DNA from: Haliclystus octoradiatus
Taxonomy: Eukaryota; Cnidaria; Staurozoa; Stauromedusae; Haliclystidae
NCBI GenBank assembly: GCA_916610825.1
Contig: OU744452.1
Span: 16,703,103 to 16,767,102 of the forward strand
DNA: 64,000 nt
Direction: 5' to 3'
Under the pieces are notes generated by a model. It was not told the DNA's origin. It ran no database searches and saw nothing but the letters and a program-made list of their open reading frames with translations. Below, in pieces: positions 36,537 to 60,800 of the stretch. Both the position numbers and the translations under genes were made by a program. Numbering within the stretch: position 1 is the stretch's first letter; every line of letters begins with the position of its first letter.

Positions 36537-37199
36537 AATGAGTGGCGATGATAAGTTATGGATTAAAAACTTTAGCATTAATATAAATGGAACATCTAAT
36601 TAACCACATTATATAACCACAGAATTAATTGATGATTCTTTAATTTTCTTTCAAAAATGTCTCTTACTTGGAGACCGTTGATTTGCTTCCCGTATTTTCA
36701 AAAAAGTGATGTATTGTGCGAGAAAATCTTATACTTTTAATTGTAGTAACAATTTATAGTTGCTTTGTCTCCAAAGTTATGATTAAAGTGCGAAAACAAT
36801 TAGAGGCTTGGTATAATTAAAACCAAAGTCTTTTGATCAGAACATAAACAGGCAAAAGAAATTAAAAACAGAAAAAGGACACATTGTATAATATATATCT
36901 GTATATGTGACACTAAAATACAGACCATTACTTGTCTGGAGAATTAACAAATGATGATTTATACATAAAATGAGGGAGGGTATAATATGCTTCCAATATT
37001 AAGGATATGGTTTTCAAAGATCAAAATAACGTTCATCGTATGCTTTGCAATAAAATTTTTGAGGCATACTTTTTGACTATTGGTCAATTTTCAACTTTTT
37101 TCTCAAAAATCGTCCTAAATTTAATAAAAATAGCTTTTAGTTCAACCTTATAGTCTCTGACTAGCAGCTATGTTGTCACAAGAAAAATAACATCAAGTA

Positions 37200-37790
37200 T
37201 ACAACTAAAATTAAAACTGAAATTAGGTATGCCTGTTCATAAGCAGAAAAAGTATATTCCACCTGAAGTATTCATTAGAGTTATTGAATCTAAAATTGTT
37301 GAACCAAGCCTTTATGCTTGAGAAGTATGGTCGTCATGTAACAAAGCTCAATTGCATAAAGTACAGCTAGGTAAGTATTCAAAACTGGGTAGCCAAATTG
37401 ATCGATGGTATATAGTATAAAGTATGACACAATGCACAACGTATTAAATGAACTAAACTGGCTCACAATTGAAGACACTGTTGAATTTTTGAACTTAGAA
37501 CTGCCATAACATCTCATCGATCAGCTCTAGGAGAAAATGGCCCAAACTTAGAACGATTAGTTGAAAGATCACAGTCCCCATATAACACACGAAAGCAGTT
37601 ATACATTCTCCCACGTGTCAATTCAGACCGTGGAAAAGCGATCTTTTTGTTTTCGTGGTGGAAAACTTATGAACAAATATATCGATTTACATAGTGATAG
37701 TAACAGTAAATATAAACAGAAAATTAAATCAGCTTTATTAAAAATCGACAAAATAAACCAGGCTTCTTAGGAACAACAGCAAAATAACGA
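37200..37790 (+). pseudogene. LINE 3' fragment, broken
   Basis: Plus-strand translation gives IRVIESKIVEPSLYA, a stop, and EVWSSCNKAQLHKVQL, a segment resembling the post-RT 'RP-LEY-S-VW' region of LINE ORF2. Later, after several stops and frameshifts, come RTHRSALGENGPNLERL and QSPYNTRKQLYILPRV, then KAIFLFSWWKTY, in the order expected of the ORF2 C terminus. No RT core is seen. Confidence 0.55.
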
Positions 37791-38394
37791 AATATCTGTT
37801 AGTTAAAGTATAAAATAAAAACGTAGATTCATACTTAATTAAAGTATTAAGTTGCTTAATGGCCTTATAAAATACACCATTCTATTCTATTCTATTCATA
37901 CGTTTTTGCTACTATCCTCCCGGAACATTGATTTAGATGTGATGTTATCAAATATATTTCTGAGATCTCTGATTTTTCCACATTGTGTATACTTACATGC
38001 TATATCCGTTCCCGCGCAAACTGTTACTGTATGTATTTATTTATATTTGTTTTAGCAAGAATGTTCGGTTTTGAGGCATCAATATTATAGAGTTGAGTTT
38101 ATTGTACTGTTAGATATTAAGTTAGTGTATTGTGAAGCGCGGTGATTGGTAGCTCATCAGATGATGACTCCAACCCGTCGTAATAAAGTTACTTGATAGC
38201 ATTCAAGTTTTTCATTTTTTTAGTAATTTTACTTGTGTTTTGACTCGCAATAATAATTCATACAGTCCTCATTTTGGCCAGAACAATATCTAATATCAGA
38301 GTCCCAATTCTTTTCATTTGTGATTATTAGCTGCATTTGCTTTCCCGTATGGAAGTCTATGTGGAAAGACTACTGAAACTTTTAGATATATAGA

Positions 38395-38530
38395 CGATTC
38401 CTGATCAAAATCGAGAATTGGATTGGCGATCGAGCAGAGATAATTTAAAAGCTGTATATTGACCGCGCCGTATTTTCTAGCCGTTGTGGAGGAGAGGTTG
38501 GTTCAACATATAATTGCGTTGACAGCAAAG
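38395..38530 (+). repeat. Dispersed repeat (family J), second copy
   Basis: GATCAAAATCGAGAATTGG, TATATTGACCGCGCCGTATT and ATTTTCTAGCCGTTGTGG match the second half of 33085-33330 in order. Confidence 0.5.
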
Positions 38531-39399
38531 GCTATCGGAAAGAAATATAATACTGGTGATACAATGTTTGAAAAAATGGTGTCTGTGCTGTTCCCAACTT
38601 CCTTACATGCTTTTTTGATAACAAATTAAATTAAATAAATATAGACCAAATTTTATTACATTGCGAACTGCGCGAAGCCTGTGTAGATATTTCATGGAAC
38701 ATTGTTTTTCTTCATCCCAGAAGTTAGTGGGATCACGTATTCTCCAATTGGTGGCACCTCAGGTTGAACTCCTCCGTGGGTACCTCGTCGCTTTCTGGTT
38801 GGTTCACAAGGACTGATATCTGATAGATGTATCTATCTCCATCTACATTGTTAGACAAACCACACGACTTGTGACTTTGTCGTTCATAAAGCTAGATCCA
38901 ATCCCTTTTTTCACAGCGACATTTGTGTCAAAATTTCACTTTGAATGCGTTTTTCACAAAGAAATAATTTCCAGATCAAAATAAAATTTAAACCATTATT
39001 TTTTTCACGTCGGGTTCTACTATACAAAATATGTAAAGATAGTCTGGGGGTTATTCCCATTTTAAAGGTATCTTTACGTCGAATCGTCTCAGAACAAATA
39101 TCATCAGAAGTTTCTTCGAAATACCAATTTTAATCAGTATATCAGCAATAAGAACAAATGCATCATACCCTTCTGAATGTGATTGGCTTATTTGTGTTTT
39201 AATTATTGTCGAATAACCAAAGTACGACTAAGAAATCTAAACTTTAAATGAAAAACTGTGTAGTAATATCTGGCTACTAATATATTGTACACTTAACAAC
39301 TCCGACTGTAACAAACTGATCAGATTGTTTAGACAACCCTTTTGGGATGTTCCAATCAAGTCGATCTGGCAAGAATACCTGCAACCTCAACGCTGGAGA

Positions 39400-40570
39400 C
39401 TGGTGCCTGGATCAATGCTATATTCCTATTAGCTCAACTGGGACAACGAGACCATAAGGATTGCGGTTGCTCTCCGTGTTGGTGCTGAAGTATGTGCACC
39501 ACACGTCTGCCACTGTGGGGAAGCCGTTCATTCCAGTGTTCACTATGGCCTCAGTTGCCGTTTCAGTACTGGTCATTCATTCTCCGCGTCTTGCAGCCAT
39601 TAATGACATCATCAAAGCGTCACTCTGTTCCGCTGGTCAACTTGGTTATCTAGAGCCAGTATGGATTGACGGAGCAGATGGAAAATACCAGATGACATGA
39701 CGACCATGGAAGAATGGGAAATGCCACACATGGAACGCCACACTGTGCTATATCCATGCTGGTTCAGTTTCCACTCAAACAGAACAAAGGAAAATGAAAA
39801 AATATTCCACACTAAACAGAATATCGCGGTATTTACCCCCAGTAGCGGTGGAAACAATGGAATCATGGGGAAAATCTGCCAAAGATTTCCTACGGGACTT
39901 GGAAATCATCTTGTTCGAGGGCGACACCAGAGAACATCAATGGCTATATATCAACGACTTTCCATCGCATTACAGAGGAGAAATGCTGCCAGCACTCTTG
40001 GAACAATTGTTTCAACTACTGCGCTGTTGTGTAGGGAATTGTATGCAGAAACACCTTGATCGCCTCCAGATACTTCAAAACAGGGGTCTACGGACACTGC
40101 TCCAATGTCACTTCAGGACCCCTGTCTCGCAGATGCTTAGTCAGCTTGGTTGGCTATGCGTCAGAGACAGGGTGAAATACAATCAACTTTCCTGGGCACT
40201 TGAAATTAAATTTCAGAATGCTCCTCCTATGCTATCCACATTCTTCTCTTCTCCATTCACCACCAAAGCACGATCCTCAACCAATAACGATATATACATC
40301 AAACAAAGCCATTGTAACTCTTTCCAGTCAGCTGGTGCTTGTTTGTGGAACGATCTGCCATCCTCGATGAAAATGACAGCTGACTGTTCGACTTATAGCA
40401 GAATGTGTAAAAATATGCTATTGTAAATAGACTAATTATTTAGTTTTGGTATTTTTAAAAAACATTATATTGTATTTCATATTTTTTTATAATGAGCCCT
40501 TTGAAAAAAAGCCTGTCTAGGCTTAAAGGTTTAACTCAATAAATGATGATGATGAAGATGATGATGATGA
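39400..40570 (+). pseudogene. Chimeric LINE relic with ATG-repeat tail
   Basis: Two retroelement segments are joined. The first (about 39460-40050) gives GKPFIPVFTMASVAVSV, HSPRLAAINDIIKASLCSAG, a DGK-PD-PWKNGKCHTWNATL stretch broken by a frameshift near 39690, ISRYLPPVAVETMESWG and, in the other frame, YQRLSIALQRRNAASTLGTI. This order matches a polyprotein segment common in invertebrate retroelements and may be a nuclease-like domain. The second (about 40030-40424) gives HLDRLQILQNRGLRTLL, GWLCVRDRVKYNQLSWAL and SAGACLWNDLPSSMKM, the C terminus of a LINE ORF2, ending in a stop. It is followed by AATAAA (40539-40544) and a (GATGAT)n tail, as in several LINE clades. Confidence 0.6.
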
Positions 40571-40689
40571 ATAGTTTATATGGTTAGTACCTTGATAATA
40601 GTATACAAATGCAATTAGTAGATAAATATTGAAAGAAAATTAATAATATACATTAGAAAAGACTGATCAGACAGATTAAGTTTAAGCTA

Positions 40690-41345
40690 TTTATATAGTA
40701 TTTGTCAATTACTACAAAAACGAGGATTATAACATTACAACGAGAATAGTCAGTAATATGACACGAACATATATTGGGTAGGATAGGACACGAGAGTTAA
40801 GGTACGACAGGAAATAGGGTACGAACCTACGAGGGAATATATCCAATTAGATATCGAATCTAATACCTTGACCGCTCTGCAATTGAAGCACCAATTTGTC
40901 GTAAAACCAAACTACGACTTATAGATTTCAATGAGAAAGCGTTTTAATCACAACAACTTCAATTAAAGGACTGATAAGACGCTAAATACAGTGATATCGA
41001 TTATTACAAAACACAGAAACGAGGATATAACATTAAAACAAGAATAGTCAGTGATATGACACGAACATATATTGGGTAGGATAGGACACGAGAGTTAAGG
41101 TACGACAGGAAATAGGGTACGAACCTATGAGGGAATATATCCAATTAGATATCGAATCTAATACCTTAACCGCTCTGCAATTGAAGCACAAATTTGTCGT
41201 AAAACCAAACTACGACTTATAGATTTCAATGAGAAAGCGTTTTAATCACAACAACTTCAATTAAAGGACTGATAAGACGCTAAATACAGTGATATCGATT
41301 ATTACAAAACACAGAAACGAGGATATAACATTAAAATACAAGAAT
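40690..41345 (-). repeat. Tandem tRNA-derived SINE-like repeat, period 298 bp
   Basis: Two nearly identical units (for example ACACGAACATATATTGGGTA at 40761 and 41059) and a partial third, differing by a few substitutions. On the minus strand each unit has an A-box-like GGTGCTTCAATTGCAGAGCG and, about 40 bp later, a B-box-like AGGTTCGTACCC, the layout of a tRNA-derived Pol III promoter (41191-41099 and 40893-40800). No long open frame. Confidence 0.7.
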
Positions 41346-41349
41346 TGTC

Positions 41350-43280
41350 AGTGATATGACAATTATATGTAATGTAAATTTGCCCACACGTTGTACATAT
41401 GGTACAGGAAGGAAGGTACATCTTGCCAGCTCTCCTATCAACTTTTCTCCTTTCGTACAATTGGATTTCTTGTAATATTTCAGAAAGGAACTCAGCATCC
41501 CTGAGGATACTTATAATTAGCCACCACACTCAGTTTAACCATAGTTAACACAGATGCCACCCAAGTCGGTAAACAAAAAAAACGTAGTTTACTATGAATG
41601 AGATACATATCAGTATTGTATGTAGGAAGACAACGTCGTTTTCATTGTAATGTGTCGTTCTTATAATAGAGGATTAATGATGTTACGGTTAGTAGGAATG
41701 CGCATGATTTCGTATGTGTTTGGGGGACGCAAACCACTGATATCTGCCTTTCGAAACTCTTGTTTTTGTGACAATTAACACAATATAATATTTTGGTAAT
41801 AACATATATGTTATTACCAATTGTTTTTTCTATCAAATGCTTATCACAGAAGCTTCTGCTAAATAAATTAATGATAGTAATACCCATTTAAAGATAAAAA
41901 ACATTTAAATGACTTAAGTATAATGTAGATTGGGGAAGTTTTCCCGCCGTCATTTTCTACTAGCAATAGCTATAGGTCCTGGCAAGGTCCGTGTCTTAAA
42001 CTAGAAATTATTGACTTAATTTGATTTATTATATCAAAGTAAAAATAAAACTTTACTTTTATTACAAAGTTAATAAGTAGAAACTTAGCTCAATCAACGT
42101 CTATTTTATCGTTTACTTTTATTACAAAATTAATAAGTAGAAACTTAAACTGATAAAAATAAAACAATTTTGACAGGCAAACTTAAAATTTGAAACAACT
42201 CATTATTCCACTTACATACAGATACAGCCTTTGCAGTTATTACATAAAGCAATCATTACAGTCATGAAAATGCAAGTTAACTGTTATATGATATTTGTAC
42301 ATGTTTTGCAGTAAATGCATGTATTTTTTAAAATGATTTTTAAGGCAGGACCTTTTGACAAAGTATTTTACCATGGTATTGCACAGTGACAGAAATATGC
42401 TAAATGAATGATAAAACGAGAGATTATATAAACTGGGATTACAGCTTACCTCAATCCTGATTGGCTCCCCAGAGAAATATCGGGAAAATTATAGACATTT
42501 ATGGTGAGCTACACGTAATCTCAATTACCCAGAAGATTAAATGTGCGTTGTTCATAAACTGGTAATTAAAATCCATTATATATCTTTTAGCGCGACAAGA
42601 TTTAGATGTAAACTTAATAACATCATAATGCCAAACATGCAGTGTAAATAAATAATATATATTTACTATTGAACGTTATATATTTGTTATATATCTTATA
42701 TCACACCTGTGCTTATGGAATTTGAAACTATATCAATTTAGATATATATTTCATCCCAACAAAGATATCAATTGCAGATAAATAGCTTAAGATGTGAAAA
42801 TATCAGACAAATAATCGCTTAGGTATAGCATTCGTAATGTATTATGAGGTTTTACGGATAAATTGTACTATATCAGAAGTATAGCTGTACTCGGGCTATA
42901 CAATGCAGTTAATTAGAAAAGCTACTTTTGATCTTGCATAATTAAATACAGTAGGCATTTTTGTTTGTAGAAATTGAAATCCTATTTTTATTATTATTTT
43001 AAAGTACATATTTTCATTTAACATAACTTAAATAGTGTAACATTATAAACCTGATAACCAGTTTAAAACATATTTCTAAGAACATTTGTAAAATAATTAC
43101 GAAGTAGAATTGAATTAAAAATTTACAAAATAAAATAAAAGTAAAAGTAAATCATCACCTATTTGTTTGGTACCGTTCTCAGGTTGTTGTAAATTTTTCA
43201 AAAGAAAACTGAAAAAACATCTCTTAATTCGGTGGTTATTTTTTTATGGTTAATTTTAAATGTTCCTTTTATATAAGAAG
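41350..43280. other. Gene-free, AT-rich stretch
   Basis: I find no supported exon. Between 42050 and 42150 there is a roughly 61-bp direct duplication of TTTACTTTTATTACAAAGTT and the following AATAAGTAGAAACTTA. Confidence 0.4.
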
Positions 43281-43284
43281 TTTC

Positions 43285-43482
43285 TTTGTAAAATAATTCA
43301 AAGTAAATGATAACAACCACAAGAGAATACTAGGAGGGCTATTGAAACGTATCGAATTATCAATGTCATTCATTTTCAAGCGAAAATGAAAAATTGTAAA
43401 TTTTTACATGAGTATATCTCCTTAATTAAACCCTCAAGTATTCTCTCGTCGTTATCATTATTTTGAAATAATCCTTTTACAT
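43285..43482. mobile_element. Hairpin MITE
   Basis: Left arm 43285-43338 (GTAAAATAATTCAAAGTAAA, then CACAAGAGAATACTAGGAG) is the inverted relative of right arm 43433-43482 (CTCAAGTATTCTCTCGTCG, then TTTTGAAATAATCCTTTTAC). The loop is about 95 bp. It lies about 335 bp before the protease start codon. Confidence 0.7.
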
Positions 43483-43816
43483 TGATCCCGAAACTTTTAT
43501 ATTTCTACATCTAATTCATTTTATTTATTTGCTTCTAATAATAAAAATTGAGGAACCATAATATACAGACATACTTGTAAAGGGTTGAATATATAATGGT
43601 AAATTCTACCAACTATGATTCTACAAAAGAGATATTTTCATAACTATTTTTACTTTTCGTAATTCGACACTGATAACTTTGTTCAAGCAGTGTTAGTACA
43701 ATCAAACACATCACAAGTAAGGAAATCTCCATGAATGGTCTGTAAACCTTTTTCTCAAGTTTTTTTCACTTTTAACAGTCAGTTTAATTACAGTCGCTGT
43801 GGCTTATAATAAAGAC

Positions 43817-54962
<11,146 letters not shown>

Positions 54963-55856
54963 ATAATTAATTTTTATTAAAAAAACTTTGTTTATAAATT
55001 ATGTTGTTATACAAATATGCATATTCTGTTTTACTTGAATTGTAATATATATTTATCCCCCTGCAAAAAATTTATTGATAAGAAATAACCTATAATTTTA
55101 TTAATACAAATTTTACTTTCTCATTTATAATTAGCAGTTTTACTGATAGATCGTTTTTATAAATACATTATCGTGTTATCTAAAACTTTATATATTCGTG
55201 CTAAGCAGGAGGATCAAGGCTTGTAGTCATGCAGTATAGATATATATATATATCTACCTCAAACTTTCGGATCCATGAAAGTCAACTTTTACGAAATAAT
55301 AAAATCATATATTTAATACGAGCTGTATGCTATATACATTATCTTCATGTTACATATCCTGAATATTTTTGAAAATATATAATGTGTTTGGATCTTATTC
55401 GATTTATTCAATTTACTAAATTTGTAACGTTATCGTGGGAGGTACTCTGATAGCTCAAAATTAATCTGCATAACTTAATAAAAAGCCATCTTAACCAATC
55501 ACAATCGATAAATAATTCGACAGTGTTATATAAAAAATATATAGGAATCTTTTCTGTTTCCCTATTGCTGCTCCATCAAATATTGAGTGGTCGAAGTAGA
55601 TCTTCTTGTCAGAGGTCTGACATGCTAAAGCAAAATATGTGAAGGGTCCATTTCTTCTGTAATTGCTTTTTTCGTTGACTTCTTTGTTTCCACTGCGAAT
55701 CTGCGATTCTATAGTGTGTCCGTATAGTTGAATCTTAGTCTAATCTAATAATTTGGGTAGCTGCCATAGTCCTCTATCTTTGGAAAATTTCATATAATTG
55801 ATTTAGAGAGAAATGAGATAAATCCAAAAACAAAGCAATCCCTATCAAGTCCATGG
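54963..55856. other. Intergenic, no gene seen
   Basis: AT-rich sequence between the protease stop codon and the first tRNA-Arg. No coding or repeat feature that I can support. Confidence 0.4.
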
Positions 55857-55930
55857 GCCCGTGTGGCGCAATGGACTAGCGCGTTGGACTTCTAATTCAA
55901 AGGTTGAGGGTTCGACTCCCTTCACGGGTG
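55857..55930 (+). tRNA. tRNA-Arg(TCT), copy 1
   Basis: Folds as a standard cloverleaf: acceptor GCCCGTG/CACGGGT (one G-U pair), D arm GCGC...GCGC, anticodon stem TTGGA/TTCAA around loop CTTCTAA (anticodon TCT), T arm GAGGG-TTCGACT-CCCTT, discriminator G. No intron. A TTTT Pol III terminator follows within 8 bp. Confident as a functional gene. Confidence 0.93.
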
Positions 55931-56084
55931 ATTGTTTTGATAATAATAATAATGTGAAATTCTATCGAAGCACAGAGCTCTATAATCTGATGACAGCCTT
56001 AGGTCGTGTCGATGATAGCTTTTCTCAGTTTACGAACAAGTGATGCAATCTATAAATCAAATCATCAAATTGACTCAATCGACG

Positions 56085-56300
56085 ACGAAATCTTCATGAA
56101 CTATTCATGAACTATTTATGAAAGAGTTTTAAAAAAAGTTCATGAAAAACAGGCCATTTTAAGTTCATGAATTTGTATGAACTGTCCACGAAATGTTGGC
56201 AAGGTGTTGATGAACACTGGAGAGTTAAAGAATGTTCGTAAAGTTCATGAACAATTCATCGACTTAACCTTATTTTCCCGCAAAATTAATGATTCATGAA
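56085..56300. repeat. Family C fragment
   Basis: Several TTCATGAA-type palindromes (TTCATGAACTATTCATGAAC, AAAGTTCATGAACAATTCAT) with the CCCGCAAAA end near 56277. Degraded. Confidence 0.6.
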
Positions 56301-56867
56301 TACCACGTTAAAACTTTATTAATACCGTTAGGTCGTATAAGTATTGCTTTATAATTGATGGCAGACATTGGAGATACAGTTAACAATCGTTAAGTTTTCA
56401 TTGAAAATTCTATAAGAGGGATTTGTTATGCTATGAAATCGTATTGGTTTATATAGGCATGACCGTAAAGATAATCACAGGGGAGTGTTTTATAGCTACA
56501 CAGGAAAAATGTTAACTATTGCAAAGATATATTGCACATAATATAATTGCACAATCACTCGGAAAGTTTGCTCAAAACAAGAAAGTTTTGTCTTAGATTA
56601 AGTTAAACAAACGAGAAACAATCAAAATATTCTTGCAAGAATTAATACTTTCCTGTATACAAAATAAATTGAGCTGACATCTGATTACATAGCTTAAGAA
56701 ATGAAACCATAAAGAACACAAGGGGTATCATTATCATATGACATACTCCGAAATGGAATCAACATATTACAAAGAAGTAAAATAAAGTTCTTAAGTTGAA
56801 CTTACATTTTAACCAACTGTGTCCCTTTCTAACTGGCTTCTTGCAAACATCCTTGTTATGTCCGTGG

Positions 56868-56941
56868 GCCCGTGTGGCGCAATGGACTAGCGCGTTGGAC
56901 TTCTAATTCAAAGGTTGAGGGTTCGACTCCCTTCACGGGTG
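56868..56941 (+). tRNA. tRNA-Arg(TCT), copy 2
   Basis: Identical over all 74 bases to the copy at 55857, with the same anticodon TCT, and shares about a dozen upstream bases (GTCC.TGGGCCCG) with one difference. Beyond that the flanks differ, so the duplication is either old with selection on the tRNA or was very short. A TTTT terminator lies about 7 bp downstream. Confidence 0.93.
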
Positions 56942-57029
56942 GTAGCTTTTATGCCCTGGCCACGCGGTATTAATAATTATACCTTCTATCAAAGCATAAC
57001 ACATCAACTACTTTGAATGTTTTCATTTT

Positions 57030-57260
57030 CATGAACTGTCAATGAAGTCAATGGCCCTGTTTCATGACCAGTGCCAACCCCCAATCTATCAGGCTAACAT
57101 GAGATGTTCATGAACGTCAAATAGCCTAAATCCATGAACTGTGCTATCCATTTCAGACTTTCGTGAACTGTCGAGGAACAACAAATGACTGTATTATCAT
57201 AAACTGTGCTAATATCAGGCATAATTCAGTTCGTAAATCATTACATCAAATGACCCAAAT
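57030..57260. repeat. Family C fragment
   Basis: Repeated phrases such as TTCATGAACTGT, GATGTTCATGAACGTCAAAT and CCATGAACTGTGCTA. The order resembles the interior of 60662-60875 but is much diverged. Confidence 0.5.
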
Positions 57261-57815
57261 TCATGAACTGTGCTAGCTATTCAGCATTTCAATATTATGC
57301 GCCATTGACAAATAGATCTCTAGAACAGCCTCATCTAACTAACCTCGTTATTTCAATCACAACAAGTAGTTTCTAAACGCTGATATTACGAGATTTAAAA
57401 CAATCAGATGATTAAAATCCTTTGTTATCAATTTTAAATTTCAAGCCATTTATACATGTTATTCAGATCAGTATTTTCACGTTTCATGATTACATATAAT
57501 TATATAAAAACACCTACACATGAGACATTTATAACTTTTGTAACTTTATACTGCATATAAGATCTCTCCATCAGAGTCCATGAAGAAAAGATAACACAGT
57601 AAGAGCCAAGATAGTGCAACTCAAGTTTGGATGTTGCCAAGAGTATTGATGAGGTTATCGAAAAAATCTGTTTAAAGATTTGAATTATTCATTGTCTGAA
57701 GATGTTAATTACAGTTTAGATTGATTATTCACGCCAGGGTAAGATCATAATATTACCTTGAAACGCAAATTTGAGTTGCACTATCTTAATTCTCATTATA
57801 GCATCTTGATATAAT

Positions 57816-60800
57816 TTAATCGTCTTCAACATCTTCATGGGCTAATGTTAATGATCGTGCTAATTTTGCACCTGAACCTATTGATGGTCGATGTGTAGAT
57901 TTTTCTGTTGCAACGGTTGACTCATGAGGCATCTAAAATAAAAAACATTTACGGTGTCATCAGTTTACAACAGCCAGACATTGAATATAAATCAAATGGC
58001 CGTTCATGGCAGGTACAACATTATAATCATTACGTTGCAACATAGGGTGCAATTCTCTCTAAAGGGATACGTCGTTTGCAGTCTTTGGATAGTTAAGAAT
58101 CAACATCCTGTAAAACATACCACCTTACATAATATTTCTATCGCTACAGTAGGATACGAGATAATATTTTAAACAAAGCACAATATTATAATTATTATAA
58201 GATTTGTAAAAAGTTTTGAGTATCTTTTCATAATGTTTTGTATCGTGAATTGTGTTATTTAAAAGTTTCTTTGTCAGCTATGTCTGACCGTGTTTTGTGG
58301 CGTTCTTTGTGTAGCAAATATGTAAGGCGTAAGAGGGACGGCACATTCCTCTAATGTGACTGTCTATACTACTACTACTACTACTATAAGATTTGTATAA
58401 TTTGTATAAAATTGATAGGTGATTGGGAAGATCTATGTTACGGTTTTATAATATTATACTGATATGTTTTGTAGATAAATATTAACTAAACATTTAATAC
58501 ATAATATTTGTCGAAAGTAGTAATTTGCATTGTCTTCAATCAAAACCTTGGCTCTGTAATTCAATTCTTTTTAAAATACTTAACCTCACTTTACCCTGTA
58601 AGCTATTCCTTCGAGTATATCATACGATTCGTAGTCAAGATTACACAACTTGCTTACTTTCAATATTTTATTAACTAAAGACACAATACTATATATTACA
58701 TTAATCACATGTCTATAATTCTTATTATATTATGATGACGTAGCCTCCATACTTGGGAAATGTAAACTATATGATATACAGACCAAAGGCATTACCATAG
58801 AAACAGAAAACAAAGATGGATGAATTTCCTTTGCTACATTCCTGATGCAGACTATTAATCACATGTATTTTTATTATACATTATTTACACCATATAATAT
58901 GTCATTTTATTCCCCATACTGCTAACCCGATACTCTTAAGGATGCAGAAGAATGGCGGGACTGACTTCTTCAAGCAAGATAGGGCTGGAGATACAATAGC
59001 AGCATCAAATCTTTACTACATTCTGACAGTGCAACTTGTATATAACAGCCAGCTGTGAAATATGGATCCATTGATCGCTGTATACAGATGGTCTTTATAC
59101 ACAGGGTTTATTCAATGGGAAATACTATTTCAGACATAACAAGAGTGGCCACTATAGAAAGGTGATCTTTATATACAGGATTGATTCGATAGGAAATACT
59201 ATTTAGACATAACAAGAGTGACCACTATAGAAAGGTGATCTTTATATACAGGATTGATTCGATAGGAAATACTATTTAGCCATTGCTAGAGAGGCCACTA
59301 CAGAAAGGTGATCTTTATATACAGGATTGATTCGATAGGAAATACTATTTAGCCATTGCTAGAGAGGCCACTACAGAAAGGTGATCTTTATATACAGGAT
59401 TGATTCGATAGGAAATACTATTTAGCAATTGCTAGAGAGGCCACTACAGAAAGGTGATCTTTATATACAGGATTGATTCGATAGGAAATACTATTTAGCC
59501 ATTGCTAGAGAGGCCACTACAGAAAGGTGATCTTTATATACAGGATTGATTCGATAGGAAATACTATTTAGCCATTGCTAGAGAGGCCACTACAGAAAGG
59601 TGGTATTTATATACAGGATTGATTCGATAGGAAATATTATTTTAGCCATTGCTAGCGAGGCCACTATGTGCAGGTGGTCCTTGACTCCTTATAGACAGGG
59701 TCAGGGTCCGGTACAACAAAAATGGGAATCCTTAGATCCTAGATCCTGGAAGACTAGAGCAAATTCAGAAGAACATACATTGATATTTTTCTGATTTATA
59801 GGTCAAGCTTCAACAAAAATTCAGAAGCTGAACATCTTCTAGGATTCCAGAAACCACTATACACAGGTGGCTGTAGCATAGGGGTGGTCGATATAGCAGG
59901 TTTGACTGTGTAACAAAACAACCATCAATCAGAATATACGAAATCAATCAATAGACATCTAGCCTATGTGTACAATTTACATGTAGGATTGATTCAATAG
60001 GATCACATAGTGACCAATAGACTTCTGTATTACAAATCATTAGTGAAGGCTTAGACTGTTTATAAATGACTTACTTGTTGAGGAGCAGCTCGAAATAGAT
60101 AACCAAATGGGTAATATAATAGATTAAGACATGATGAAGCATAAAGATCAGCATAACGCATTACTTGACTAGCAAAGTATGTCTGTCTTGAACCTAACAA
60201 TGATAAATGATGAAATCTAAGAAGGATGAAGGTTAAATATTATTCTAAACTACAGACATCAGAATCGAAATTTCAAAAATTGTCTGAAATCTACAATATC
60301 TTGATAAATTTCAATGGATTTGAATGGGAAGAAGCAATAAAACTAGAGTTTCACAAGGCCCAAAATAGTCTGAAATCCGCTAAAAGTCTGAAAATTCTCA
60401 TGTCTGAAACTATGACGTCATAATCGAACGTTTTCCATAGATTTGATTGGTTGGTCCATGTCTTTGGAAATTTGAATATGAATATAATGCAATATAATAG
60501 ACTCGTAAATATTAATAATGCCAACAACAAATGCCCGAGACAGTCTGAGGCAACAGTCTATTTAATCAATTAGAAAACTAGAATAAAATACATTTTGTTT
60601 GAGCAAATGCGGAATTGTTGTATAAGACAAATCGTCATTATAAACCACTTCAATATAGCCTCCCCTGCGAAAAAAATCCATGAGTTCATGAACAGTTCAT
60701 GAACAGTCACAAAGAGTTCATGAACGTGAAATTGCCCAAAAGTTCATGAACAGTTCATGAAATATTCATGAACAATTCATGAACTGTTCATGAACTTTCA

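Noticed and set aside
40700..41340. CRISPR-like array
   Set aside because: The repeats are 298 bp and contiguous, with no short repeats and unique spacers; the genome is eukaryotic.
55861..56043. 60-codon open frame starting in the tRNA-Arg
   Set aside because: It begins inside the tRNA gene and has no splice or domain support.
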